A stretch of DNA of 64,000 nucleotides from Paulinella micropora (Eukaryota > Cercozoa > Imbricatea > Euglyphida > Paulinellidae). Location: positions 1 through 64,000 of the forward strand of contig WBZZ01002564.1 in assembly GCA_019918135.1 (NCBI GenBank). Direction: 5' to 3'. Made by a program: the position numbers and the translations under genes. Positions 11,534 through 20,808 of the stretch are shown in pieces. Below the pieces are notes generated by a model that saw nothing but the letters and a program-made list of their open reading frames with translations, had not been told where the DNA came from and did not search any database. The first letter of the stretch is position 1, and the number at the start of each line of letters is the position of its first letter.

Positions 11534-12525
11534 AGGCGCGATGGGTATTGCGTAATGCAGTGTGAACCATGGCGGAGCAGAAAGACATGAGGATCACGTG
11601 CGTGAGGCAGGCTGGATGCCGCACGATGAACATGATCGACGGTTTCATCCTGCCGGACGACACTAAGACGAAGGTGGTGAAAAGAGAAGAGAAGAGATTG
11701 ATGCCCCACATCATATCGTTCTTACAGCCCTTGTGCTCCCTCAGCACGCCCTCCTGCCAGTTGGAGGTGAAGGCGTCCGCCAATACGTAGCTAAAATACA
11801 TACAAGCAGCAAGCAGCGAGTACTCCTGACGTGTGTGTAAGAACTTACGAGGCGAGCAGGAAGACGCCGGTGACGAGTGAGGCGATGTGGTGGTTCTCGT
11901 CGAAGCCGCCCGCCCCCGCACTGTTGCCGCGCTCGCTGACTTTGTAGATGGTCAGTCCCGCCATGAGCAGCAAAGACATAATGTAATCTTTGTATGGATA
12001 CTTTTTTTTGTACCTCAAGACACAAGGGAAATGAAAAGTCGGAAACAGTTCTTTCAGGCAGAGCCAAGACAGGTCTCAGCGTACACAAAGATAATACGTA
12101 GATATTCCCCCCCACACCCCCCCCTCCCCACCAACCGCATTGCGACTTGTAAAATTTCAAGACACTTGGCGTAGTTTTTTGTTTGTTTGTTTGGTTTTGT
12201 TTCAAAAGTTGCCTTACAAACTCAAAGACGGGTGTGTTTGGCATTCCGCGAAGCCGAGAAGCCCTTTTGGGTGTGGGTGGTGGTGGTGTTGGGGAGGGGA
12301 GGGGAGGATGCGGTTACATGATCTTGCCCATGATCATGGCAGCGATGATTTTGCAAGACTTTGATAACACCTGCAGAAAACACGGGACAGATGGCCAATA
12401 TAGTGCAAGGAAGGCAGAGGCCAGGCAACACCTGCAGCGGGAAGGAAACGAATTTCAAAGCCTCGTACTGGAACCTATGAGACAAGCATTAGGCACGTGA
12501 CGCGCTGTGGCAAGTTCGCAAGTTT

Positions 12526-12586
<61 letters not shown>

Positions 12587-13182
12587 ATTCAGTCCGCGTG
12601 TTTCATTTGCTTGCTGCTTCTTCACATGCCTCATTCTCCTCTCTTATGGCACGAGATGGGCGCAGGTCTGTGGAAGGCGCGGCGTACCAGGAGGAGAGCA
12701 CATTGGAGATGGAGGAGATGGAGTATTTCCAGGGCGGCGCCTTGCTGTCGCCCTTGGGCCGCTCCGTGGTGCGCGTCCACCAGTTCATGAAGGACGCAAC
12801 CATCATGGCGCACATACGATTCGCCAGCACCAGAAACTCTGAGTTGGTGAAGCGCTCCCCGGCCCCTGAGCACAGAAACACGAGAATTCTTCTTCTCGGT
12901 GGTGGTTGTGGTGTGGTTTTTTCAAGCAGTAGCAGTAGTAGTTACTATACTACTACTACTACTGCTGCGGCGCGGCGGACGCAGCGGCGGCTACCGTATT
13001 CGATGGTCATGATGCGTTCCTGGAAGTAGCCCCAGGTGACGTAGGAGACCAGCAGGCCCACGGTGCATTCGACAAGCTCGCGAGTGCCAGGCTTCGGCTT
13101 GCGCTCTCTGACCACCGCCGACGCATTCTCCCCGCCCTCCCCCCTCACCCACTTCTTGCCTACATCACAGCCACTGGCGCTC

Positions 13183-13221
<39 letters not shown>

Positions 13222-13815
13222 AGCACACACCCAGAACACGCCGCCACACCGCAAGCGGCGTGGCACGTGAACCGACCTGGGCTGGCTCCCTCCTCCGGGA
13301 TGGTCAAGGCCTCTGTTTCTTCATCGCTAGCTTGCTCCTGAACCAAAACATTCGAAGCGATAGGCCACGAAGACATCACTATCATTATAATCATTATTGA
13401 TTATTATTATTATGTTATTTTTATTATTACTATTATTATTAATTTTTTGATGGAGGCACATGTTGTTTTACATCTTATCATGAAGTGCGCACATGTAGTT
13501 GTTTTAATCTTGTTATGGAGTGCGCACTTTTCCTATTCCTTTTCGCTTCTTGTGCTCTGCGCGCTCTTCCCCGACCAGTACCGTAAGGTGCGGGTCCTGG
13601 AGCGAGCAACAAGGCAAGGCACAACAAGCCATATCGACGCCAGTGCCCGAGGTAGAGTCTTACTTTGAAAGGCGGTGGGGCGAAAAAGCACCAGCGGATG
13701 GGGGGAAGCTTGTTCATGATGCGCTGCACGAGCTGAGCACAGCCCGTGGGCTTGCTCATGGTGAAGATCTTGGCCAGGCGCAGGATAGCCATGAAGAGCA
13801 CAGCATACCTGAGCA
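10901..13815 (-). CDS. SLC35B2/B3-type PAPS transporter (multi-exon)
   Basis: Spliced gene for a Golgi-type nucleotide-sugar/PAPS antiporter of the SLC35B family, which imports the sulfate donor PAPS into the secretory lumen. Exons resolvable from GT-AG borders and phase (minus strand): ~13,105-12,995 (VSYVTWGYFQERIMT), 12,865-12,688 (NSEFLVLANRM, SISNVLSSW), 12,474-12,432 (FQYEALKFVSFPLQ), 12,370-12,318 (VLSKSCKIIAAMIMGKI), 12,013-11,849 (KKKYPYKDYIMSLLLMAGL), 11,790-11,568 (YVLADAFTSNWQEGVL, MMWGINLFSSLF), 11,399-11,370 (GQTFIFNTIA), 11,281-11,203 (FGAVTFACIMTFRQLFS) and 11,121-10,901 (HTIGPGGLFGLFVVFSTLGY, then a basic tail). Splice phases agree at every junction computed. N-terminal exons near 13.3 and 13.7-13.8 kb (RYAVLFMAILRLAKIF) are less certain, and no start codon was fixed. 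Introns hold poly-G, poly-C and (GA)n tracts. PAPS versus another substrate within the family is inferred. Confidence 0.85.
11503..13219. repeat. Homopolymer and (GA)n tracts in transporter introns
   Basis: Poly-G of about 30 bases at 11,503-11,532, (GA)n at about 12,531-12,585 and poly-C of about 32 bases at 13,188-13,219 all lie inside introns of the minus-strand transporter gene. They generate spurious ERERER and poly-Pro frames. Confidence 0.8.
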
Positions 13816-13912
13816 AGAGGGGAGGGCGGTGCTCGTGCTGCTGCTGCGGCTGAGGACACTACTGGAGATTATCCTTCTTTATGATAGCTGTTCGTGTTAG
13901 CAAGACTCAGTG

Positions 13913-13952
<40 letters not shown>

Positions 13953-14218
13953 GGAGGGAGGGAGAGAGAACAGCGCATATGAACAGAACGTGAACAATCA
14001 AAATCAATAAAATGGCAGCAGCAGAGTAGCAGCAGCAGCAACAACAACAATCAGTATCATATAACGACCAGATAAGCCCTATTATTATGATTATTATCCC
14101 TGAAAGGTGTTGGGAGTAGGGGGTGGGGGGAGGGGGGGTTTTCGAAATCGTGTTACCCCCGCCCCCCCCCCCCCCCAACACACACACACACAGCATTTCT
14201 GCACCTCTATAGGAATAT

Positions 14219-14925
14219 ATCATGGTTTGTGGGAACAAGGAGGAGTTTGGAGCTCATATTTCCAGGGTGACTAGCCCCAGACTCGATGTTGATGCTGGTA
14301 TAGCTTTTTTTTTTTTTGGAATTCACGCAAATATTTGCGTTTGGGGAGTGTCCTGGATGCGAAAATTCCTTGTTTTTTCAGCCCCATTTCTGCACCCCGT
14401 CGGAATAAATCTCATGGTTTGTGGGAACCAGGAATTGGGAGCTCATATTGATAGGGCTAGCCCCAGACTCGATGTTGATGCTGTTTCTTGGAATTCACGC
14501 AAATATTTGCGTTAGGGGAGTATCCTGAATGCCAAAATTCCTTGTTTTTTTGGCCTATTTTTGCACCCCCTGTCCCTATAAATCATGGTTTGTGTGAACC
14601 AGAGGAGTTGGGAGCTCATATTGACAGGGTGACTAGCCCCAGACTCGATGTTGATGCTGATATAAATTTTTTTTGGAATTCACGCAAATATTTGCGTTAG
14701 GGCAGTGTCCTGAATGCCAAAATTCCTCGTTTTTTTCCACACCCTTGTCCCTATAAATCATGGTTTGTGTGAACCAGGAGGAATTGGGAGCTCATATTGA
14801 CAGGGTGGCTAGCCCCAGACTCGATGTTGATGCTAATATAGTTTTTTTTGGAATTCACGCAAATATTTTCGTTGGGGGAGTGTCTGAATGCCGAAATTCC
14901 TTGTTTTTGGGAGTACTTGCCGGTA
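14219..14925. repeat. Four-unit tandem repeat with 16-bp palindrome
   Basis: Four units of about 170-190 bp start near 14,219, 14,410, 14,583 and 14,757. Each carries CATGGTTTGTG, GGGAGCTCATATT, GCCCCAGACTCGATGTTGAT, a T-run, then GGAATTC and the perfect palindrome ACGCAAATATTTGCGT (14,325, 14,497, 14,682; one mismatch in unit 4 at 14,857), and AAAATTCCTTGTTTTT. The region between 14,926 and 15,221 holds further low-copy sequence without genes. I cannot assign the repeat to a known family. Confidence 0.9.
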
Positions 14926-15221
14926 CCTCCGGCAATTGAACGTACCCTGTCGACGGGGAAGGAGGGGTCCGGGGGGCCCTTCCCCCGAGAACCCCAGCCA
15001 TGCAATTGTAAGTTATCGTTTTGGTCGCAGGTGGCACCCAAACCAGACATTGAGGTCTTGTGCCACCAGCCGCCGTTTGCGCACACCAGAGGGAGTTAGC
15101 GGCTGTTATTTGGTGTATCTGACACTTCTTGATGAGCTCTCTTCGAAAATATAAAACTTGTGGCGCCGAAAGGCTTACACACAAAAAAATTGAGGTTTTT
15201 GCACCACCAGGCGCCGTTTGC

Positions 15222-15437
15222 GAGGTCTACCATCTGGGACCTGTCGCCAGTTCGATTCCCGTCGGTGTCAGTATTTTCAAAGGATATTTTCTTTGAAAGT
15301 ATTGGTCTGTCTGGAAGGCTTGGAGCTGCCTTGCGGGGGTGTCAGTAGAGCCTATCGTCAAATCTTCGTACTCCCCTCGCGGGTGAGACGATGGAGGCAC
15401 ATGTGCAGAAATGCATTCGCCATTGACAGAGAAGCAC
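15222..15437 (+). repeat. tRNA-derived SINE, 5'-truncated copy (subfamily B)
   Basis: Begins inside the tRNA-like head at GGTCTACCATCTGGGACCTG, keeps the B-box word AGTTCGATTCCC, and has the body word GGTGAGACGATGGAGG. It ends GAAGCAC and runs directly into (ATT)n followed by (GTT)n. The internal segment TTTCTTTGAAAGTATTGG marks a variant shared with the copy at 17,081. Confidence 0.85.
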
Positions 15438-15501
<64 letters not shown>

Positions 15502-15522
15502 GTTGTTGTTGTTGTTGTTGTT

Positions 15523-15990
15523 ATTTGGAGTATTGACTGTGACCTATTTGAGGGTAACACCTGATGATTAAAACCTAGTCACGCTTGTTTATCAGAGTTC
15601 TAGCCCAATGGCGTTACGGCGTTAAACTGTGATGCCCACTCAAAACCATTTGGTAGATGATGCTGGGGAGGAGGGTCGTTGGGCGAAAGTCCGCTAGGCC
15701 GGTTGATAGCCCGGGAACCCAGTGGATACCAAATTGTTATGGGTTGGGTTTTGAGGTAGTTCTAGCAACCATGCTTGGTGTACGCACTTGCACCATCGGC
15801 AACGTTTTGCAGGAGGTTGCTGGGACTGCGGAATAACCTCGGCTTAGTGTAGTCTTGCCCTCAGGAGCTCCATCGGTGACCCCTATTACCAGTCGAGAGA
15901 CTGACTAGGTGGGGATGGAGCACCTCGAACAAGGGCATGGAGGCTCATGTCCGGAAACCGATCGTGCCATCAGCTGCATCAAAACGCCTT
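15523..15990 (+). repeat. ~470-bp interspersed repeat, copy 1
   Basis: Matches 16,391-16,868 along most of its length, with shared blocks TATTTGAGGG, AGTTCTAGCCCAATGGC / AGTTCCAGCCCAATGGC, GCTGGGGAGGAGGGTCGTTG, GAGGTTGCTGGGACTGCGGA and CAGGAGCTCCATCGGTG. Both copies follow a SINE plus ATT tract and both end in another (ATT)n. No coding domain was seen. Confidence 0.85.
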
Positions 15991-16000
15991 AGAGGAAGTA

Positions 16001-16048
<48 letters not shown>

Positions 16049-16049
16049 G

Positions 16050-16316
16050 GACACCGTGATAGCCCAGTGGTCAAGTTCTACCATCTGGGCCCTGTCGCCA
16101 GTTCGATTCCCGTCGGTGCCACCAGTATTTTCATTGAACATACCTGTCTATTTCTGGACAAGTATTTTCATTGAACATACCGGCCCGTCTGGAAGTGTTG
16201 GAACTGCCCTTGCGGGGGTGTCATTAGAGCTTATCGTCAATTCTTCGTACTCCCCTCACGGGTGAGACGATGGAGGCGCATGTGCAGAAATGCATCAGCC
16301 ATTGACAGAGAAGCAC
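16050..16316 (+). repeat. tRNA-derived SINE, full-length copy
   Basis: The head GACACCGTGATAGCCCAGTG contains an A-box-like TAGCCCAGTGG, and AGTTCGATTCCC about 30 bases later fits a pol III B box. The body runs to GCCATTGACAGAGAAGCAC and the 3' tail is (ATT)n. A short internal duplication (TATTTTCATTGAACATACC twice) distinguishes this copy. Transcription by RNA polymerase III is inferred from the boxes. Confidence 0.9.
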
Positions 16317-16390
16317 TATTATTATTATTATTATTATTATCATCATCATCATCATCATTATTCTTATCATTATCATTATTATTATTATTG

Positions 16391-16868
16391 CTCGGAGTGT
16401 TGACTGTGACATATTTGAGGGAAATCCCGATGAAAAAACCTAGTCACACTTGCTAAACAGAGTTCCAGCCCAATGGCCTCAAGGCGTTAAACTGTGACGC
16501 CAACTCATAACCCTTTGGTGGTAGATGCTGGGGAGGAGGGTCGTTGCGCGCGTAAAAGATCTTAAACTCCGCATATGCTGGTTGATAGCCCAGGACCCAG
16601 CAGACACCAGATTGTTATGGGTGGGGTTTCGAGGCAGCTCTAGCAACCGCGCTTGGTGTATGCACTTGCACATTCGGTGACGTCTTGCAAGAGGTTGCTG
16701 GGACTGCGGAATAACCTCGGCTTAGTGCAGTCTTGCCCTCAGGAGCTCCATCGGTGGCCCCGATCATCAGGCGAGAGACTGACACGGGGGGTGGAGGACC
16801 TCGAACAAGGGTATTGGAGGCTTATGTCCGTTGAGGATATGCCATTAGCTGCATCAGTACGCCTCAGA
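16391..16868 (+). repeat. ~470-bp interspersed repeat, copy 2
   Basis: Second copy of the repeat at 15,523-15,990, same orientation, again placed between a SINE-plus-ATT tract and another long ATT tract. Differences are mostly substitutions and short indels. Confidence 0.85.
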
Positions 16869-16949
<81 letters not shown>

Positions 16950-17006
16950 GGAGGCACATGTCCAGGATCTGGATCTGATGCTATAGTCTGAGGAAGCCTA
17001 TTATTA

Positions 17007-17080
<74 letters not shown>

Positions 17081-17321
17081 GTGGCACCGCGATAGCCCAG
17101 TGGTTAAGGTCTACCATCTGGGACCTGTCGCCAGTTCGATTCCCGTCGGTGCCAGTATTTTCAAAGGAAATTTTCTTTGAAAGTATTGGTCTGTCTGGAA
17201 GGCTTGGAGCTGCCTTGCGGGGGTGTCAGTAGAGCCTATCGTCAAATCTTCGTACTCCCCTCACGGGTGAGACGATGGAGGCACATGTGCAGAAATGCAT
17301 TCGCCATTGACTGAGAAGCAC
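17081..17321 (+). repeat. tRNA-derived SINE, full-length (subfamily B)
   Basis: Starts GTGGCACCGCGATAGCCCAG, has AGTTCGATTCCC and the subfamily B internal variant, ends near GAGAAGCAC and continues into (ATT)n. Confidence 0.9.
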
Positions 17322-17355
<34 letters not shown>

Positions 17356-17521
17356 TTTCTGGACCAGTATTTTCATTGAACATACCGGTCCGTCTGGAAG
17401 TGTTGGAACTGCCCTTGCGGGGGTGTCATTAGAGCTTATCGTCAATTCTTCGTACTCCCCTCACGGGTGAGACGATGGAGGCGCATGTGCAGAAATGCAT
17501 CAGCCATTGACAGAGAAGCAC
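17356..17521 (+). repeat. tRNA-derived SINE, 5'-truncated copy
   Basis: Lacks the tRNA-like head. Begins at TTTTTCTGGACCAGTATTTT, has the common body and ends GAAGCAC followed by ATT repeats. Confidence 0.85.
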
Positions 17522-17536
17522 TATTATTATTATTAC

Positions 17537-17585
<49 letters not shown>

Positions 17586-17796
17586 GACACCGTGATAGCC
17601 CAGTGGTCAAGTTCTACCATCTGGGCCCTGTCGCCAGTTCGATTCCCGTCGGTGCCACCAGTATTTTCATTGAACATACCGGTCCGTCTGGAAGTGTTGG
17701 AACTGCCCTTGCGGGGGTGTCATTAGAGCCTATCGTCAATTCTTCGTACTCCCCTCACGGGTGAGACGATGGAGGCGCATGTGCAGATTTGCATCA

Positions 17797-17797
<1 letters not shown>
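17586..17797 (+). repeat. tRNA-derived SINE, 3' end slightly altered
   Basis: Full head (GACACCGTGATAGCCCAGTG) and B box. The end differs: after GTGCAGATTTGCATCAT it passes straight into ATT repeats without the GCCATTGACAGAGAAGCAC terminus of the others. Confidence 0.85.
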
Positions 17798-17844
<47 letters not shown>

Positions 17845-17878
17845 GACCAACTACTACTACTACTACTACTACTACTAT

Positions 17879-17953
17879 GGCCTAGGCCTTCGATTTAATG
17901 AAGTTAATTGTAACCTCGGTCATCCATATAAATCGTTAGCTCAAGAGCTATTG
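17879..17953 (+). repeat. Direct repeat GGCCTAGGCCTTCGATTTAA, copy 1
   Basis: About 75 bases beginning with that word and ending GTTAGCTCAAGAGCTATTG recur at 19,661-19,736 in the same orientation. Both are bordered by (TAC)n. Confidence 0.85.
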
Positions 17954-18194
17954 CTACTATTACTACTACTACTATACTACTACTACTACTACTACTACCA
18001 CTACGACTGCGACTACTACGACTACGACTACGACTACTACTGCTACTGCTACTGCTACTACTACTACTACTACTACTGCTAAACCATCTACACCTACAAT
18101 ACTACTACAACCCCTACTACTCACTACTACTCACTACTTACTACTTACTCCTACTGGTACTGGGACTATAATAATAATAATAATAATAATAATA

Positions 18195-18424
18195 GTGCTT
18201 CTCTGTCAATGGCTGATGCATTTCTGCACATGCGCCTCCATCGTCTCACCCGTGAGGGGAGTACGAAGAATTGACGATAGGCTCTAATGACACCCCCGCA
18301 AGGACAGTTCCAACACTTCCAGACGGACCGGTATGTTCAATGAAAACACTGGTGGCACCGACGGGAATCGAACTGGCGACAGGGCCCAAATGGTAGAACT
18401 TGACCACTGGGCTATCACGGTGTC
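18195..18424 (-). repeat. tRNA-derived SINE, reverse orientation
   Basis: Reverse complement of the family: begins GTGCTTCTCTGTCAATGGCT after (AAT)n and ends GGGCTATCACGGTGTC. It is the first reversed copy to the right of the orientation switch near 18.0 kb. Confidence 0.9.
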
Positions 18425-18482
<58 letters not shown>

Positions 18483-18747
18483 GTGCTTCTCTGTCAATGG
18501 CTGATGCATTTCTGCACATGCGCCTCCATCGTCTCACCCGTGAGGGGAGTACGAAGAATTGACGATAGGCTGTAATGACACCCCCGCAAGGGCAGTTCCA
18601 ACACTTCCAGACGGACCGGTATGTTCAATGAAAATACTGGTCCAGACGGACCGGTATGTTCAATGAAAATACTGGTGGCACCGACGGGAATCGAACTGGC
18701 GACAGGGCCCAGATGGTAGAACTTGACCACTGGGCTATCACGGTGTC
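18483..18747 (-). repeat. tRNA-derived SINE, reverse orientation
   Basis: Complete reversed copy with a short internal duplication around GACGGACCGGTATGTTCAAT, flanked by (AAT)n on both sides. Confidence 0.9.
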
Positions 18748-18793
<46 letters not shown>

Positions 18794-19061
18794 GTGCTTC
18801 TCTGTCAATGGCTGATGCATTTCTGCACATGCGCCTCCATCGTCTCACCCGTGAGGGGAGTACGAAGAATTGACGATAAGCTCTAATGACACCCCCGCAA
18901 GGGCAGTTCCAACACTTCCAGACGGGCCGGTATGTTCAATGAAAATACTGGTCCAGAAATAGACCGGTATGTTCAATGAAAATACTGGTGGCACCGACGG
19001 GAATCGAACTGGCGACAGGGCTCAGATGGTAGAACTTGACCACTGGGCTATCACGGTGTCC
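18794..19061 (-). repeat. tRNA-derived SINE, reverse orientation
   Basis: Complete reversed copy whose internal duplication (CCAGAAATAGACCGG) mirrors the insertion in the forward copy at 16,050, suggesting these two derive from one source or from an inverted duplication. Confidence 0.9.
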
Positions 19062-19152
<91 letters not shown>

Positions 19153-19225
19153 TAATAATACAACAACAACAACAACAATAATAACAACAACAACAACAAC
19201 AATAATAATAATAATAATAATAATA

Positions 19226-19389
19226 GTGCTTCTCTGTCAATGGCTGATGCATTTCTGCACATGCGCCTCCATCGTCTCACCCGTGAGGGGAGTACGAAGA
19301 ATTGACGATACGCTCTAATGACACCCCCGCAAGGGCAGTTCCAACACTTCCAGACGGACCGGTATGTTCAATGAAAATACTGGTGGCAC

Positions 19390-19453
<64 letters not shown>

Positions 19454-19473
19454 GTGCTTCTCTGTCAATGGCT
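19226..19473 (-). repeat. Truncated reversed SINE and a 20-bp remnant
   Basis: 19,226-19,389 is a reversed copy that stops at GGTGGCAC, losing the tRNA-like head. After a further (AAT)n tract only the terminal GTGCTTCTCTGTCAATGGCT of another copy remains at 19,454-19,473. Confidence 0.85.
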
Positions 19474-19660
19474 CTTGTGCTAGTTATGCTACTGGTACTA
19501 CAACTAGTACTAGTCCTAGTACTAGTACTACTTGTACTAGTACTAGTACACTAGTACTACTAGTACTAGTACTAGTACTGCTACTACTACTACTACTACT
19601 ACTAGACTAATAGTACTACTGGTACTACTACTACTACTACTACTACTACTACCACTACTA

Positions 19661-19736
19661 GGCCTAGGCCTTCGATTTAATGAAGTTAAATTTAACTTCT
19701 GGTCATCCATACAAATCGTTAGCTCAAGAGCTATTG
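19661..19736 (+). repeat. Direct repeat GGCCTAGGCCTTCGATTTAA, copy 2
   Basis: Second copy of the 17,879-17,953 sequence, with a few substitutions and a short insertion (AAATTTAACTTC). The two copies enclose all the reversed SINEs. Confidence 0.85.
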
Positions 19737-19813
19737 ATTTAACTAGATGGTGACCTACTTCTCAAATTATTAATAATAATGCAAATTAAATTAAACTACT
19801 ACTACTACTACTA

Positions 19814-19852
<39 letters not shown>

Positions 19853-20138
19853 TTACTACTACTACAGTACTACTACCACTAGTACTACCACCACCACCAC
19901 CACTATCTGTTCCTATTACAAGCGCTGGAAGTAGAACAGCGGTAGTTGTATCTTTCTCAATGTAACAAAGGCAACCTTTTGCAACGACGCACATCACAGA
20001 TTATTATACAGGCTTTCTAAAGATGAAAATGGCATAACGCATTTTCAGACAAGAGAAGGTTGACAACATGATAACGTGAACGGCGTATAATATCGCGATC
20101 TGGTAGTGTCGTGCATTAGATTTTGGAGAATAGGTTGG

Positions 20139-20489
20139 TTACATGGCCACGTGAAATGCGATGTTCTGCAATGCAACAACGAAGGCATCTTGTTGCGTAA
20201 GAGGTCCAAAGACGGCTGAATCTGCTTGCGCAACAGCGGTAACGCTTGCCATCACCATCATCGAGCTTGATTCAGAAGCTGTTGCAGGAATTCCCATTGC
20301 TTCTTTGTTGACCGAAAGTGTTTGGGACTTCAAACTTCCAAAGCCCTTCAAAGAACTGGCGGGCGATACAGTGCCGCTGATGTGCTCTGGGCCGGTCTGT
20401 CTTTCCGCGGGAAGCTGACCACTTTCGATGCAGCCAAAGGCTACATAATATTCTTTTGCGCTGAAGGTGAAATATTGCTTTGATTGCAA
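20139..20489 (-). CDS. Unidentified exon-like frame
   Basis: A minus-strand frame of about 115 codons with ordinary amino-acid composition (YYVAFGCIESGQLPAERQ, SSMMVMASVTAVAQADSAVF, LQNIAFHVAM). It lacks an ATG at its upstream end, but a TTTCACCTTCAG acceptor-like sequence precedes the YYVAFG codons, so it may be a terminal exon. I do not recognise the protein. It lies between the microsatellite field and the uL1 gene. Chance coding cannot be excluded. Confidence 0.3.
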   Translation of the reverse strand: MQSKQYFTFSAKEYYVAFGCIESGQLPAERQTGPEHISGTVSPASSLKGFGSLKSQTLSVNKEAMGIPATASESSSMMVMASVTAVAQADSAVFGPLTQQDAFVVALQNIAFHVAM

Positions 20490-20730
20490 TGTTCAGTGAT
20501 GCCTCTCCAGATTGCACAGATTGTGGTGTTTCCTAGTTGTTCAAAAGATATGTGGTGTTTCCTAGTTGTTCAAAGAATATGTTTTCATCGATAGTAATTG
20601 ATGATTAGCGTATGCAATAGCCGAAGACTTTCGCAGCGTTAGTATTTCCCTAATAACTGTGTTCTCATATTGAATTCGTCTTGTTTTGTCTTTGTAAGGT
20701 CTGGTGGCGACTCGCACAGACTGAGTGAGG

Positions 20731-20799
<69 letters not shown>
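20731..20799 (+). repeat. Poly-A tract (~69 bases)
   Basis: An uninterrupted A run immediately upstream of the uL1 start codon. It could be a retroposon tail or an expansion, and its length is likely to be imprecise in the assembly. Confidence 0.9.
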
Positions 20800-20800
<1 letters not shown>

Positions 20801-20808
20801 AGAACATC

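Larger units (their letters stand above)
15438..19907. repeat. ATT/AAT and TAC microsatellites
   Basis: Long trinucleotide tracts separate the SINE copies: ATT to the left (for example 15,438-15,500, 16,001-16,047, 16,870-16,948, 17,006-17,080), TAC/ACT variants at 17,852-18,080 and 19,560-19,907, and AAT to the right (18,425-18,482, 18,748-18,793, 19,062-19,160, 19,390-19,453). The poly-Tyr, poly-Ile and poly-Leu frames here are artefacts of these tracts. Confidence 0.95.

Noticed and set aside
12497..12842. Frames with long ERERER runs
   Set aside because: They come from an intronic (GA)n tract within the minus-strand transporter gene.
18195..19389. Regularly spaced near-identical units resembling a CRISPR array
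   Set aside because: Units are ~230-270 bp tRNA-derived SINEs with A and B boxes, separated by trinucleotide microsatellites, in a eukaryotic setting.
15947..19997. Poly-Tyr, poly-Ile, poly-Leu and poly-Val frames
   Set aside because: They are translations of ATT, AAT and TAC microsatellites.
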